64,000 nucleotides of DNA. It comes from Pseudomonas sp. NKUCC02_KPG (GTDB lineage: Bacteria > Pseudomonadota > Gammaproteobacteria > Pseudomonadales > Pseudomonadaceae). The notes under the pieces are model-generated. The model saw only the letters and a program-made list of their open reading frames with translations. It did not search any database and was not told the DNA's origin. Position numbers and translations under genes: made by a program. Numbering within the stretch: position 1 is the first letter of the stretch; each line of letters opens with the position of its first letter. The stretch is taken from the NCBI RefSeq assembly GCF_019345465.1, contig NZ_JAHKRC010000005.1, forward strand, positions 273,173 to 337,172, in the 5' to 3' direction. Shown here piece by piece: positions 1 to 8,580 of the stretch.

Positions 1-2
1 AG

Positions 3-329
3 GCCTATGGCGCATCAAAAGCCGGCTTGCGTTACTTGCTCGAATCGCTGCGTATCGACCTGGCCCAGGAAGGCATCAATGTCACCCTCGTCAGCCCCGG
101 CTTCGTCGACACCCCGCTCACCGAAAACAATGACTTTCCGATGCCGATGCGCTGGTCAGCGCAAAAAGCGGCACAGCATATTTGCCAGCACCTGAAAAAA
201 CGTCCGTTGGAAATCGCCTTTCCCACATTGTTCATCGTCTCGCTGAGGCTGTTGGCGAACTTGCCAAAACGCTTGCAAGTCGCACTCGGTAAACGCCTGG
301 CACGCAACTCTGACGGTAAACCCTCATGA
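3..329 (+). CDS. SDR-family oxidoreductase, C-terminal part (cut by window edge)
   Basis: The frame is already open at base 3 and the gene starts before the window. The first visible residues, YGASKAG, carry the Tyr-xxx-Lys catalytic pair of short-chain dehydrogenases, followed by the usual LRIDL...GINVTLVSPGFVDTPLT segment. About 108 C-terminal residues are seen, with a basic tail. SDRs use NAD(P)H to reduce carbonyls or oxidise alcohols; the substrate is unknown. It overlaps the next gene by 4 nt (ATGA), so it belongs to the operon of FAD oxidase, DUF1365 and cyclopropane synthase-like genes. The only incompleteness is at the window edge. Confidence 0.88.
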   Translation, partial: AYGASKAGLRYLLESLRIDLAQEGINVTLVSPGFVDTPLTENNDFPMPMRWSAQKAAQHICQHLKKRPLEIAFPTLFIVSLRLLANLPKRLQVALGKRLARNSDGKPS

Positions 330-1573
330 AAATCGCGATCATTGGCAGTGGTATTTCGGGGTTGACCTGCGGCTACCTGCTGCATAAAGAGCACGACATC
401 AGCGTATTCGAAGCCAGTGACTGGGTCGGCGGCCACACCCACACCGTCAACCTGAGTGTCAAAGGCCGGTCCTACGCCGTGGACACCGGCTTTATCGTGT
501 TCAACGACTGGACTTACCCCAACTTCATCAAGCTGATGGACCAGTTGGGGGTTCGCTCAAAAGCCACTGAAATGAGCTTTTCAGTGCACGACACCGACAG
601 CAACCTCGAATACAACGGCAACACCCTCAATAGCCTGTTTGCCCAGCGCAGCAACCTGTTGTCTCCCGGGTTCTGGGGCATGTTGCGCGACATCCTGCGT
701 TTCAATCGCCAAGCCATTCGCGACCTGGACGAGCAGCGCATTGCCAGTGACACCCGGCTGGGTGACTACCTGCAGCAGCAGGGTTATGGCACGCGTTTTA
801 TCGAGCACTACATCGTACCGATGGGTGCTGCGATCTGGTCCATGTCCCTGGCAGACATGCTGAGCTTTCCGCTGCAGTTTTTTGTGCGCTTCTTCAAGAA
901 TCACGGCTTGCTCAGCGTCAGCAATCGTCCGCAATGGCGTGTGATTGAAGGTGGCTCCAGTGCCTACATACAACCCTTGAGTGCAGGTTTTGCCGACAGG
1001 ATTCGTCTCAACTGCCCGGTCATTCAGGTAACCCGCAATGAACAGGCCGTTCAGGTACACAGTGCCGGCGGTATTGAAGACTTCGACAAGGTGATCTTTG
1101 CCTGCCACAGCGATCAAGCCCTCAAGCTGCTGGCCACCCCCTCATCTGCAGAACGGCAAATCCTGGCCGCGATGCCCTATGCCGATAATGACGTGGTGCT
1201 GCACACCGATACCCGCTTGCTGCCAGACCGAAAACTGGCCTGGGCGAGCTGGAATTACCGCTTGGGCTCTGCAGGCCAAAAGCGGGCTGCCGTGACCTAC
1301 GACATGAACATCCTGCAGGGGATTGAGAGCGAGACCACATTCTGCGTCAGCCTCAATCAAACCAGCGCGATTGATCCGCTCAAAATACTGGCCAGCTTTA
1401 CCTATGCCCATCCTCAGTACAGCCTGGGCGCCATTGCTGCACAAGCACGCTGGCAAGAACTACTGGGCGCCCAGCACAGCTACTTTTGCGGCGCCTATTG
1501 GGCCAACGGCTTTCATGAAGACGGCGTGGTCAGCGCATTGCGCGTGGCCCAGGCCTTTGGCCAACAACTATGA
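326..1573 (+). CDS. FAD/NAD(P)-binding amine oxidase-like protein
   Basis: A 415-residue flavoprotein. The N-terminus has the Rossmann dinucleotide motif GSGISGLTCGYLL, then an acidic strand end (VFEASDWVGGHTHT), typical of NAD(P)/FAD-dependent amine oxidase or desaturase-like enzymes. The C-terminus has the FAD-contact segment (FCGAYWANGFHEDGVVSALRVA). The family member found beside cyclopropane synthase and DUF1365 genes is thought to act on lipids, but the reaction is unproven. Start and stop overlap both neighbours by 4 nt, showing translational coupling. Full length and intact. Confidence 0.85.
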   Translation: MKIAIIGSGISGLTCGYLLHKEHDISVFEASDWVGGHTHTVNLSVKGRSYAVDTGFIVFNDWTYPNFIKLMDQLGVRSKATEMSFSVHDTDSNLEYNGNTLNSLFAQRSNLLSPGFWGMLRDILRFNRQAIRDLDEQRIASDTRLGDYLQQQGYGTRFIEHYIVPMGAAIWSMSLADMLSFPLQFFVRFFKNHGLLSVSNRPQWRVIEGGSSAYIQPLSAGFADRIRLNCPVIQVTRNEQAVQVHSAGGIEDFDKVIFACHSDQALKLLATPSSAERQILAAMPYADNDVVLHTDTRLLPDRKLAWASWNYRLGSAGQKRAAVTYDMNILQGIESETTFCVSLNQTSAIDPLKILASFTYAHPQYSLGAIAAQARWQELLGAQHSYFCGAYWANGFHEDGVVSALRVAQAFGQQL

Positions 1574-2370
1574 ACAGCGCCCTGTACAGCGGCTGGATCG
1601 CCCATCGACGCTTTGCGCCGACTACCCATGCGTTCCGCTACCAGATCGGCTTGTTGTATCTGGATCTGGATGAGCAAGACGCTGTACTGGGGCTTTCGGC
1701 GCTGGCAGGAAAAAGCCGATTTGCACCTTTCTCCTTTCGTGAAACTGATTACCTGAAAACCTACACCGCAACCGGTATGCGCCTGATTGACGCGGTTCGT
1801 CAGCAAGTCGGCATCGCCTTAGGGCATACGCCCCAGGGCTCGATCTGTTTGCTGACCCAAGCCCGCAGCTGGGGGCTGTCGTTCAACCCGGTGAGCTTCT
1901 TTTACTGCCACGAGGTGGACGGAAAACTGGCTGCCATCTTGTGCGAAGTCACCAACACGCCTTGGCGTGAACGCTATCACTACGTGCTCCCGGCACAAGG
2001 CGATGGTTTTCAGCATGTCGCCGTGGCCAAGGCCTTTCACGTTTCCCCCTTTCTGCCACGGGACCTGGAATACCGCATGAGCTTCAGCCCACCCCAGGCC
2101 CGACTCGGCGTGCACATGGCCGACTGGCAGGGCGAGCTGAAACTGTTCGACGCCACCCTCAACCTGCAACGTACGACCCTGGACCGCGCAGGGCTGCATC
2201 GCTACTTGCGGCAGTTTCCGTGGATGACCGCCAAAACCTGTCTGGCCATTTACTGGCAAGCCTTGCGCCTGTTTCTCAAACGCACACCGATTTTTTCCCA
2301 TCAGGCCGCCGACGGCGCCTTTCGTATTGCCGCCCTGCAACCTAAGGATAAACGCCATGAAGAGCTCTAG
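1570..2370 (+). CDS. DUF1365 domain-containing protein
   Basis: A 266-residue protein of the DUF1365 family. Recognisable features are the start LYSGWIAHRRFAPTTHAFRY, the central FNPVSFFYC segment and VTNTPWRERYHYVL, followed by FHVSPFLP. The family is almost always encoded between an FAD amine oxidase and a cyclopropane-fatty-acyl-phospholipid synthase homologue, as here, so a role in membrane fatty acid modification is inferred from context. It overlaps the upstream gene by 4 nt and the downstream gene by 14 nt. No catalytic residues can be assigned from sequence alone. Confidence 0.87.
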   Translation: MNSALYSGWIAHRRFAPTTHAFRYQIGLLYLDLDEQDAVLGLSALAGKSRFAPFSFRETDYLKTYTATGMRLIDAVRQQVGIALGHTPQGSICLLTQARSWGLSFNPVSFFYCHEVDGKLAAILCEVTNTPWRERYHYVLPAQGDGFQHVAVAKAFHVSPFLPRDLEYRMSFSPPQARLGVHMADWQGELKLFDATLNLQRTTLDRAGLHRYLRQFPWMTAKTCLAIYWQALRLFLKRTPIFSHQAADGAFRIAALQPKDKRHEEL

Positions 2371-3628
2371 CCTGGTGAGCAAATCCTCACTGTCGACTAC
2401 CCATAACCTGACCAGTGCGCTATTGCGACGCGGAGTCATGCGCCAGCTCGGCCAGTTGAAACACGGTCATCTGGTGGTGATCGAAAACGGCGAACGCCTG
2501 ATGTTCGGCGACAGCGGCGCCGGTCTGGTCGGCGAAGTACAGATTCACGATGCTAGCCTGTGGGGCATGATGGCCAGCAGCGGCTCGATTGGCGCGGGCG
2601 AGGCCTTTATTCATGGCTACTGGAGTTCACCCGACCTGACCAAGGTGATCCGGGTGCTGGTCAGCAATATGGATGTGCTCGATGCAATGGAGGGTGGCCT
2701 GGCGCGCCTGGGCCGCCCGTTGATACGCGGCCTGCACTGGATCAATCGCAATACCCGCAAGGGCTCGCAAAAAAACATTGCCGCCCATTACGACCTGGGC
2801 AATGAGATGTTCGAGCAGTTTCTAGACCCTACCATGATGTATTCAGCGGCCCAGTTTTTAAGCCCTGACGACACGCTGGAACAAGCGCAGCTCAACAAGC
2901 TGGAACGCATCTGCCAGAAGCTCGATCTCAAGCCCGAGGACCATTTGCTCGAAATTGGCACCGGCTGGGGCAGCATGGCGTTATTTGCGGCGCAGCATTA
3001 CGGGTGCAAGGTCACGACCACGACCCTGTCCAAAGAGCAGTTCGACTACACCAAAACCCGCGTTGACGCTTTGGGTTTACAGGACCAGGTAACGTTACTG
3101 CTGGAGGATTACCGCGATCTGACAGGGCAGTACGACAAGCTTGTATCGATCGAAATGATCGAGGCGGTCGGGCATCGTTTTTTACCCAGCTACTTCAAAC
3201 AGTGCTCCCACCTGCTCAAGCCCCACGGATTGATGCTGCTGCAAGCCATCACCATTCGCGAGCAGCGTTACGAGCAAGCCAAAAGCAGCGTGGACTTTAT
3301 CCAGCGCTACATTTTCCCCGGCGGTGCCCTGCCCAGTGTGCAAAAAATGCTCGAAATCGTGGGCAAGGACACTGACATGAACCTGATGCACATGGAAGAT
3401 TTCGGCTTGCACTACGCCAAAACCCTGCGCCTGTGGCATGAGAACTTTCGCCGCGCTCACGGGCGTTTGACTGAATTGGGTTACGACGAATACTTCCTGC
3501 GCCTGTGGGAGTTTTACCTGTGTTACTGCGAAGGTGGTTTTCTGGAACGCAGCATCGGTACCGCGCAATTGTTGCTGGCCAAGCCGGCAGCCATGCCTGA
3601 ACCACTGCTCGGTCGGTTCAATGCTTAA
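2357..3628 (+). CDS. cfa: Cyclopropane-fatty-acyl-phospholipid synthase family methyltransferase
   Basis: 423 residues. The SAM-binding motif LEIGTGWGSMALFAAQHYG lies near residue 200, preceded by the family segment AHYDLGNEMFEQFLDPTMMYSAA and followed by TLSKEQ; the C-terminus has YCEGGF. Family members transfer a methyl group from SAM to unsaturated acyl chains of membrane phospholipids. The start at 2357 is preferred because AAGGAT lies 7 nt upstream; it falls inside the end of the DUF1365 gene. The operon context suggests a specialised paralogue rather than necessarily the housekeeping Cfa, so the symbol is provisional. Confidence 0.87.
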   Translation: MKSSSLVSKSSLSTTHNLTSALLRRGVMRQLGQLKHGHLVVIENGERLMFGDSGAGLVGEVQIHDASLWGMMASSGSIGAGEAFIHGYWSSPDLTKVIRVLVSNMDVLDAMEGGLARLGRPLIRGLHWINRNTRKGSQKNIAAHYDLGNEMFEQFLDPTMMYSAAQFLSPDDTLEQAQLNKLERICQKLDLKPEDHLLEIGTGWGSMALFAAQHYGCKVTTTTLSKEQFDYTKTRVDALGLQDQVTLLLEDYRDLTGQYDKLVSIEMIEAVGHRFLPSYFKQCSHLLKPHGLMLLQAITIREQRYEQAKSSVDFIQRYIFPGGALPSVQKMLEIVGKDTDMNLMHMEDFGLHYAKTLRLWHENFRRAHGRLTELGYDEYFLRLWEFYLCYCEGGFLERSIGTAQLLLAKPAAMPEPLLGRFNA

Positions 3629-4115
3629 GAATCTGGCCAATGCCGGGCTGTTCCAGCTCGGCTGGTTTGCCTGTGTAGTGGGCGGCAACAGCCTGTGGCT
3701 CGTGCTGGCAGGTGGTGCATTGATGGCGCATCTGCTGTGGATAAGTCGCTCAATGGCAGAGGTCCGTTTAATCGTGGTCGTGTGTTTGCTCGGCACTGCC
3801 GTAGACAGCCTGCTGCTCAATGCCGGAGTTTTCGTCTTCAAGCAGCCCGGCTTGTTGATTCCATTCTGGCTGATTTTGCTTTGGGCCCTGCTGGCCATCA
3901 CCTTGAACCACTGTCTGGCGTGGACTGCCAAGCCCTGGTGGCGGGCTGTTTTGCTGGGTGCCATCGGTGGACCGCTGTCGTATTACGCCGGGCAACGTCT
4001 GGGCGCGGTGCAATTCCCTCTGGGCCTGTGGCCGACGCTGGCCGGGTTGAGCCTGTTGTGGGCCGGGTTGTTTGCATTGCTAATCACCTGTAGTCGCTGC
4101 CGAAGGCTGCGATAG
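3621..4115 (+). CDS. DUF2878 family inner-membrane protein
   Basis: A 164-residue protein with about five hydrophobic spans and the DUF2878 pattern (NAGLFQLGWFACVVGG near the start; GGPLSYYAGQRLGAV in the middle). Function unknown. It overlaps the preceding methyltransferase gene by 8 nt and is the last gene of this operon. Its final eight or nine codons (from 4089) lie inside the left arm of a REP element, so the basic Cys/Arg-rich tail CSRCRRLR is repeat-encoded and the stop codon is supplied by the REP. The tail is probably not conserved. Confidence 0.8.
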   Translation: MLKNLANAGLFQLGWFACVVGGNSLWLVLAGGALMAHLLWISRSMAEVRLIVVVCLLGTAVDSLLLNAGVFVFKQPGLLIPFWLILLWALLAITLNHCLAWTAKPWWRAVLLGAIGGPLSYYAGQRLGAVQFPLGLWPTLAGLSLLWAGLFALLITCSRCRRLR

Positions 4116-4153
4116 GGGCCGCAGGACCTTCGCAACCTTCGGCAGCGACTACA
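4089..4153. repeat. REP doublet (inverted REP pair)
   Basis: Two 24-nt arms at 4089-4112 and 4130-4153 are inverted copies with 23 of 24 positions matching, each beginning TGTAGTCGCTGCCGAAGG. The spacer is 17 nt. The same core, TGTAGTCGCTG, recurs at 50076. This is a typical pseudomonad REP family, scattered between genes and mobilised by RAYT transposases; no RAYT gene is in the window. The element also forms the end of the DUF2878 coding sequence and may act as a 3' mRNA stabiliser or terminator. Confidence 0.85.
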
Positions 4154-4214
4154 AAAGCCGGCGTTCATCAGCACATTTACACCTGATGCCAGCTCTGCCT
4201 TACACTGCGCGTCT

Positions 4215-4520
4215 ATGACCAACATCCCCCTGACCGAAATTACCGAACCCGCCGTCACGTGTTCGACGTGCGCGGCGTGCTGCTGCCAACTGGAAGTGAT
4301 GTTGATCACTGATACCGGCGTGCCCGAGCGCTTCATCGATAACGATGACTGGGGCGGTGAAGTGATGCTGCGCCTGGATGATGGCTGGTGTGCGGCCCTG
4401 GACCGCAACACCATGATGTGCACCATTTATGAGCTGCGCCCGCTGATTTGTCGCGAGTTCGAAATGGGCGATGTTGAATGCCTCAACGAACGCCAGGGCA
4501 TTGCGACGGCGTATCGTTAA
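4215..4520 (+). CDS. YkgJ family cysteine-cluster protein
   Basis: A 101-residue protein with the N-terminal cluster CSTCAACCCQLE and further cysteines at MMCTIYELRPLICREFEMGDVECL, the CxxCxxCC...C...RPxxC pattern of the YkgJ (zinc- or iron-chelating cluster) family. Function is not established. The CTIYELRPLICREF stretch is the family signature. It stands alone between the REP and the convergent pagL gene, with only 10 nt to the pagL stop codon. Confidence 0.82.
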   Translation: MTNIPLTEITEPAVTCSTCAACCCQLEVMLITDTGVPERFIDNDDWGGEVMLRLDDGWCAALDRNTMMCTIYELRPLICREFEMGDVECLNERQGIATAYR

Positions 4521-4530
4521 CCCCCCGCAA

Positions 4531-5049
4531 CTACAGCGCCATTGTGTAATGCAGCGCATAGCTTTCTACGCCGTCATTGGTGCTGGAGATCCCGGCATTG
4601 GAATAGTGGGTCGCACGAATCCCGACTTCATGCCCCCCCGCAAAGCGCACACCGAAGCCAAGACGGTCCTCAAACTGGAAGGCCGTTCCCAGCTTGTTCC
4701 CTTCAACTTCGGTGTGAGAAAACAACGCGACCCCAATACCAGCCTCGACATAGGGCTTTACCCTTTCACCCGCAAATTCGTACACCAGTACGGGCGAGAA
4801 CGACAGACTGCTGCTCGCGGATGACTTGTCACCTTCCCAGTAGGTGTAAGCCCCATCCCAATAACCGGTCAGGCGACCGACATCACTTTGCAGCCAGCTG
4901 TTGTTCCAATCCGACTTCAAGCCAAGCCGATACGTCATGGTCGATTCGCTGGTGTGCCCTACCCCAAATTCAAGCCCGGCAGCGTTTGCCGTAAAACTTT
5001 GCCCCAGTGCAACGGCTGCAACCGCAGCCAAACAAAACAGTCGCTTCAT
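4531..5049 (-). CDS. pagL: Lipid A 3-O-deacylase (PagL)
   Basis: 172 residues with a cleavable signal peptide (cut near ANA-AGLEF, residue 24) and alternating beta strands of a small outer-membrane barrel. The motif RATHYSNAGIS places His148 and Ser150, and Glu162 lies 12 residues later. This matches the spacing of the His-Ser-Glu triad known for P. aeruginosa PagL. The enzyme removes the 3-O-linked acyl chain of lipid A at the outer membrane and lowers its endotoxicity. The C-terminus ends in aromatic and hydrophobic residues as barrels do. It is a monocistronic gene. Confidence 0.9.
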   Translation of the reverse strand: MKRLFCLAAVAAVALGQSFTANAAGLEFGVGHTSESTMTYRLGLKSDWNNSWLQSDVGRLTGYWDGAYTYWEGDKSSASSSLSFSPVLVYEFAGERVKPYVEAGIGVALFSHTEVEGNKLGTAFQFEDRLGFGVRFAGGHEVGIRATHYSNAGISSTNDGVESYALHYTMAL

Positions 5050-5131
5050 AAGAAAATCCTATTTTCATATGCCCGTGTCAGTTGTTATGCGCTACATCAG
5101 GCAGGCGTTTTATAGCGGAGTTCAGGTTTTT

Positions 5132-5923
5132 TTACAGACCGAAGCTTCGCACAACGCCAGATTTATTCCACAACACAGGCAGGATATTTCCCATGTGTTC
5201 AGGTGAGGCGCTGGTCCAGAACTGTGCTTCACAAGGAGGGCCTGCTGCCAGCAGGTCTTGCTCAGCCAACAAGCGCTGAAGCTGACGGGCCACGGCAGCG
5301 CCGGTATCGATCAGGGTGATCGAGGGCGGGAGCATCCGGGCAAGCAGAGGCTTGAGAAAAGGGTAATGGGTGCAGCCAAGAATGATCGTGTCACAGCCCG
5401 CTGCCAGCAACGGCTCGACATAACCCCGCAACAGGGTGCACAAGGCTTCGCTGTGCAAGTCTCCGGTCTCGATCAGCTCCACCAGGCCCGGGCATGGCTG
5501 GGTGATCACCCGGACATCGCTGGCAAAGCGATCAAGCAAGGCGGCAAATTTGGCACTTTGCAACGTGCCCGTCGTCGCGAGCACACCCACCACGCCGCTG
5601 CGAGTGGCCGCTGCAGCGGGTTTGACCGCAGGTTCCATGCCGACCATGGGCCAGTCGGGATAACGCTGACGCAGGTCCGCCACCCCCGCCACCGTCGCCG
5701 TATTACAGGCCAGCACCAGTGCCTTGGCCCCCTGACGCTGGAAAAAATCAGCCATTACGGCACAGCGCTGACGGATAAATTCAGGGCTTTTTTCGCCATA
5801 GGGAATATGCCCACAGTCCGCCACATAGAGCAGCGACTCGTTGGGCAGCAGTGCATGAATTTCCTTGAGTACCGACAAACCGCCAACGCCGGAGTCAAAA
5901 ACCCCAATCGGCGCCTCACTCAT
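5132..5923 (-). CDS. murI: Glutamate racemase
   Basis: 263 residues. The N-terminal [15 protein letters not shown] motif carries the first catalytic region. The two catalytic cysteines are in [10 protein letters not shown] and [11 protein letters not shown]. The enzyme converts L- to D-glutamate in the cytoplasm for peptidoglycan synthesis. The ATG at 5923 is chosen over an upstream GTG (5935) because family proteins begin just before the PIGVFDSG strand. It overlaps the end of moeB by 8 nt and is the last gene of the hemA-prfA-prmC-moeB-murI operon. Confidence 0.95.
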   Translation of the reverse strand: MSEAPIGVFDSGVGGLSVLKEIHALLPNESLLYVADCGHIPYGEKSPEFIRQRCAVMADFFQRQGAKALVLACNTATVAGVADLRQRYPDWPMVGMEPAVKPAAAATRSGVVGVLATTGTLQSAKFAALLDRFASDVRVITQPCPGLVELIETGDLHSEALCTLLRGYVEPLLAAGCDTIILGCTHYPFLKPLLARMLPPSITLIDTGAAVARQLQRLLAEQDLLAAGPPCEAQFWTSASPEHMGNILPVLWNKSGVVRSFGL

Positions 5924-6671
5924 GGCCAGTACCACACACGCTGCAGGCAGGATCGCGCTTGACCCGCAACTCGCGAAAGCGCGTGCTCAATGCATCGACC
6001 AGCAATAGACGCCCCACCAGCGGCTCACCAAAACCGGCCAGAATCTTGAGTGCCTCAAGGGCTTGCAGGCTGCCGACCAGCCCCACCAGCGGCCCCATCA
6101 CTCCGGCTTCGCTGCAGGTCAGTTCAGCTTCGCTGCCGTGCCCGTACAGGCAGTGGTAGCAGGGACTGGCAGGCTGACGCGAATCAAACACCGACAACTG
6201 CCCTTCGAGGCGAATGGCCGCGCCACTGACCAACGGTTTGCGCGCCGCCACACAGGCTTTGTTCACCGCTTCACGGGTGGCAAAGTTGTCGCAGCAATCG
6301 AGCACCAGATCCACTGCGCTGACAGCCTCGGCCAGCGAATCGGCATCCAGTGCCGAACGGTGGGCAACCAGTTTGATGAGCGGATTGATCAGGCGCAGTC
6401 GGCGAGACGCCGAGTCGACCTTGCTCTCCCCCACATTGGCGGTGTCATGGATGATCTGACGCTGCAGATTGGTCAGGTCAACGCTGTCAAAGTCGGCCAG
6501 ATGCAGTTCGCCGATACCGGCGGCCGCAAGGTAGAGCGCAACGGGCGAACCCAGCCCACCGAGGCCGATAATCAGTACACGACTGCTTTTCAGCTTCAAC
6601 TGACCGTCGATATCAACCTGTTGCAACAGGATCTGTCGGCTATAGCGCAACAGCTCCTCATCGGTCAGCAC
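5916..6671 (-). CDS. moeB: ThiF/MoeB family adenylyltransferase (molybdopterin-synthase adenylyltransferase)
   Basis: 251 residues. The nucleotide-binding motif [17 protein letters not shown] is followed by D-F-D-x-V-D-x-T-N-L-Q-R-Q. The zinc ligands are the pairs CYHC and CSVC. MoeB activates the C-terminal glycine of MoaD with ATP for molybdopterin synthesis; close homologues (ThiF, HesA) do the same for ThiS. Position between prmC and murI is the usual pseudomonad arrangement. It overlaps prmC by 7 nt and murI by 8 nt. Confidence 0.9.
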   Translation of the reverse strand: MLTDEELLRYSRQILLQQVDIDGQLKLKSSRVLIIGLGGLGSPVALYLAAAGIGELHLADFDSVDLTNLQRQIIHDTANVGESKVDSASRRLRLINPLIKLVAHRSALDADSLAEAVSAVDLVLDCCDNFATREAVNKACVAARKPLVSGAAIRLEGQLSVFDSRQPASPCYHCLYGHGSEAELTCSEAGVMGPLVGLVGSLQALEALKILAGFGEPLVGRLLLVDALSTRFRELRVKRDPACSVCGTGHE

Positions 6672-7495
6672 GGCAGGCGGCCCAACGTGATGCGCTCGTG
6701 GCCACCCAGGTCCTTGCGGCTTTCAACCTGTGCAAAACCAGCGTCTTGCAGCAGTTGTCGAACCGCCTCTGCCTGGTCATAACCGTGTTCCAGCATCAAC
6801 CAGCCACCCGCATTCAGGTGGCTGGCAGAGCCGGTGATGATCTCGCGAATATCGTCCAGGCCATCGGTACCGGCAACCAGGGCGCTTTCCGGTTCGAAAC
6901 GCACATCGCCTTCAGCCAGGTGAACGTCGCCGGCGGCAATGTAGGGCGGGTTGCTGATAATCAGGTCAAAACGCTGGTCGGCCAATGCGCTGAACCAGTG
7001 GCTGGTAAACACGTTGACGTTTTCAAGCTGCAAACGTTGGCGATTGCGCTCGGCCAACGCTACGGCTTCCAGCACGCGGTCAACTGCCGTGACGTGCCAG
7101 GCGGCGCGCTCACTGGCCAATGCCAGGGCGATTGCACCGCTGCCAGTGCCCAGGTCCAGCACCTTGGCCGGGCTTTCCGGCAACAGGGCCAGCGCGGTTT
7201 CGACCAGCAGTTCGGTATCGGGACGCGGGATAAGGGTATGTGGCGCCACTTCCAGATCAAGGTTCCAGAAACCCTGTTGGCCCAGAATATAGGCCACCGG
7301 CTCTCCGGTACGGCGACGCAACAGGTATTCGGCGAAGGTCAATGCCGCTTCGCTGCTGACAATCTTTTCGGGCCATGTATGCAGATAACTACGCGACTTG
7401 CCCAGGGCAGCAGCCAATAAAAGCTCCGCATCCAGACGGGCCGTGGGTGAGTCAGGCAGTTCAGCAGCACGTAACAAACTGGCAATAATAGTCAT
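6665..7495 (-). CDS. prmC: Release factor glutamine methyltransferase
   Basis: 276 residues. The N-terminal helical domain is followed by a class I methyltransferase fold: VLDLGTGSGAIALAL (SAM binding) and the signature NPPYIA, which holds the substrate glutamine. PrmC methylates the GGQ glutamine of release factors RF1 and RF2, and its substrate gene prfA lies immediately upstream, the ATG at 7495 abutting the prfA TAA. It overlaps moeB at its 3' end. It was long annotated as HemK because of hemA linkage. Confidence 0.95.
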   Translation of the reverse strand: MTIIASLLRAAELPDSPTARLDAELLLAAALGKSRSYLHTWPEKIVSSEAALTFAEYLLRRRTGEPVAYILGQQGFWNLDLEVAPHTLIPRPDTELLVETALALLPESPAKVLDLGTGSGAIALALASERAAWHVTAVDRVLEAVALAERNRQRLQLENVNVFTSHWFSALADQRFDLIISNPPYIAAGDVHLAEGDVRFEPESALVAGTDGLDDIREIITGSASHLNAGGWLMLEHGYDQAEAVRQLLQDAGFAQVESRKDLGGHERITLGRLPC

Positions 7496-8578
7496 TTATT
7501 CACCCAGGGCTGTCAGTTGATCAGCCTGAAACTCCGCCAATAATGGCTCGATAACGGCATCAACGCCGCCAGCCAGTACGTCATCCAGGGAATACAGGGT
7601 CAGGTTGACGCGATGGTCGGTCACTCGCCCCTGCGCGAAATTGTAAGTGCGGATGCGCTCGGAACGATCCCCCGAGCCCACCAGCGACTTGCGCTCGCTG
7701 GCAATTGCATTTGCCGCCGCGCTGGTTTGCTGGTCATTCAACTTGGCCGACAGCCAGGACATCGCCCGCGCCCGGTTTTTATGCTGGGAACGCTCTTCCT
7801 GACACTCCACCACAATACCCGAGGGCAAGTGGGTGATACGAATCGCCGAGTCGGTCTTGTTGACGTGCTGACCACCCGCACCCGAGGAACGGTAGGTATC
7901 AACGCGCAAGTCGGCCGGGTTGATCTCGATGGCTTCCTGCTCGTCCGGCTCTGGCAAGACCGCCACAGTACAGGCGGAAGTATGGATACGGCCCTGGGAT
8001 TCGGTGGCGGGTACACGCTGCACGCGGTGAACACCCGACTCGAACTTCAGCTTGCCGTAAACATTCTCGCCCTCGACGCGGGCAATGACTTCTTTATAGC
8101 CACCATGTTCGCCGCTGTTTTCTGACAGAATTTCCAGCTTCCAGCCGCGACGTTCAGCGTAACGGGAATACATGCGAAACAGGTCGCCGGCAAAGATCGC
8201 CGCTTCATCGCCACCGGTGCCGGCCCGAATTTCAAGGAACACGTTGCGTCCGTCATTCGGGTCCTTGGGCAACAGCATCCGTTGCAGGTCTTTTTCAAGC
8301 TCGCTCAGGCGCTCTTTGGCTTCGCGAACTTCTTCGACCGCCATTTCACGCATGTCAGGGTCGTTGTCCTTGAGCAGCGCCTGGGCGCCTTCAAGGTCGG
8401 CCTGCACTTTGAGCCACAGCCCGTAAGCCGCGACAATGGGTTCAACTTCTGCGTATTCCTTGGAATAAGCACGAAATTTGGTTTGATCAGAAATGACTTC
8501 GCCATCGCCAAGCAATGCGGTCAGTTCTTCAAAACGGTCCTGGAGGATGTCCAGCTTATTCAGCAGTGACGCTTTCAT
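7496..8578 (-). CDS. prfA: Peptide chain release factor 1
   Basis: 360 residues, the usual RF1 length. The catalytic motif GGQ sits in [15 protein letters not shown] and the RF1-type peptide anticodon is PATE ([15 protein letters not shown]), reading UAA and UAG stops. It is the second gene of the hemA operon, starting 2 nt after the hemA stop region and abutting prmC. All domains are present. Confidence 0.97.
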   Translation of the reverse strand: MKASLLNKLDILQDRFEELTALLGDGEVISDQTKFRAYSKEYAEVEPIVAAYGLWLKVQADLEGAQALLKDNDPDMREMAVEEVREAKERLSELEKDLQRMLLPKDPNDGRNVFLEIRAGTGGDEAAIFAGDLFRMYSRYAERRGWKLEILSENSGEHGGYKEVIARVEGENVYGKLKFESGVHRVQRVPATESQGRIHTSACTVAVLPEPDEQEAIEINPADLRVDTYRSSGAGGQHVNKTDSAIRITHLPSGIVVECQEERSQHKNRARAMSWLSAKLNDQQTSAAANAIASERKSLVGSGDRSERIRTYNFAQGRVTDHRVNLTLYSLDDVLAGGVDAVIEPLLAEFQADQLTALGE

Positions 8579-8580
8579 TA

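Noticed and set aside
3182..3964. 260-residue open frame antisense to the cfa-like and DUF2878 genes
   Set aside because: It spans two real genes on the other strand and shows no domain.
7780..7815. A GGAACG...CCAC string resembling an hrp box inside prfA
   Set aside because: The spacer is 17 nt, the hexamer has a mismatch, and it lies inside a housekeeping gene on the antisense strand.
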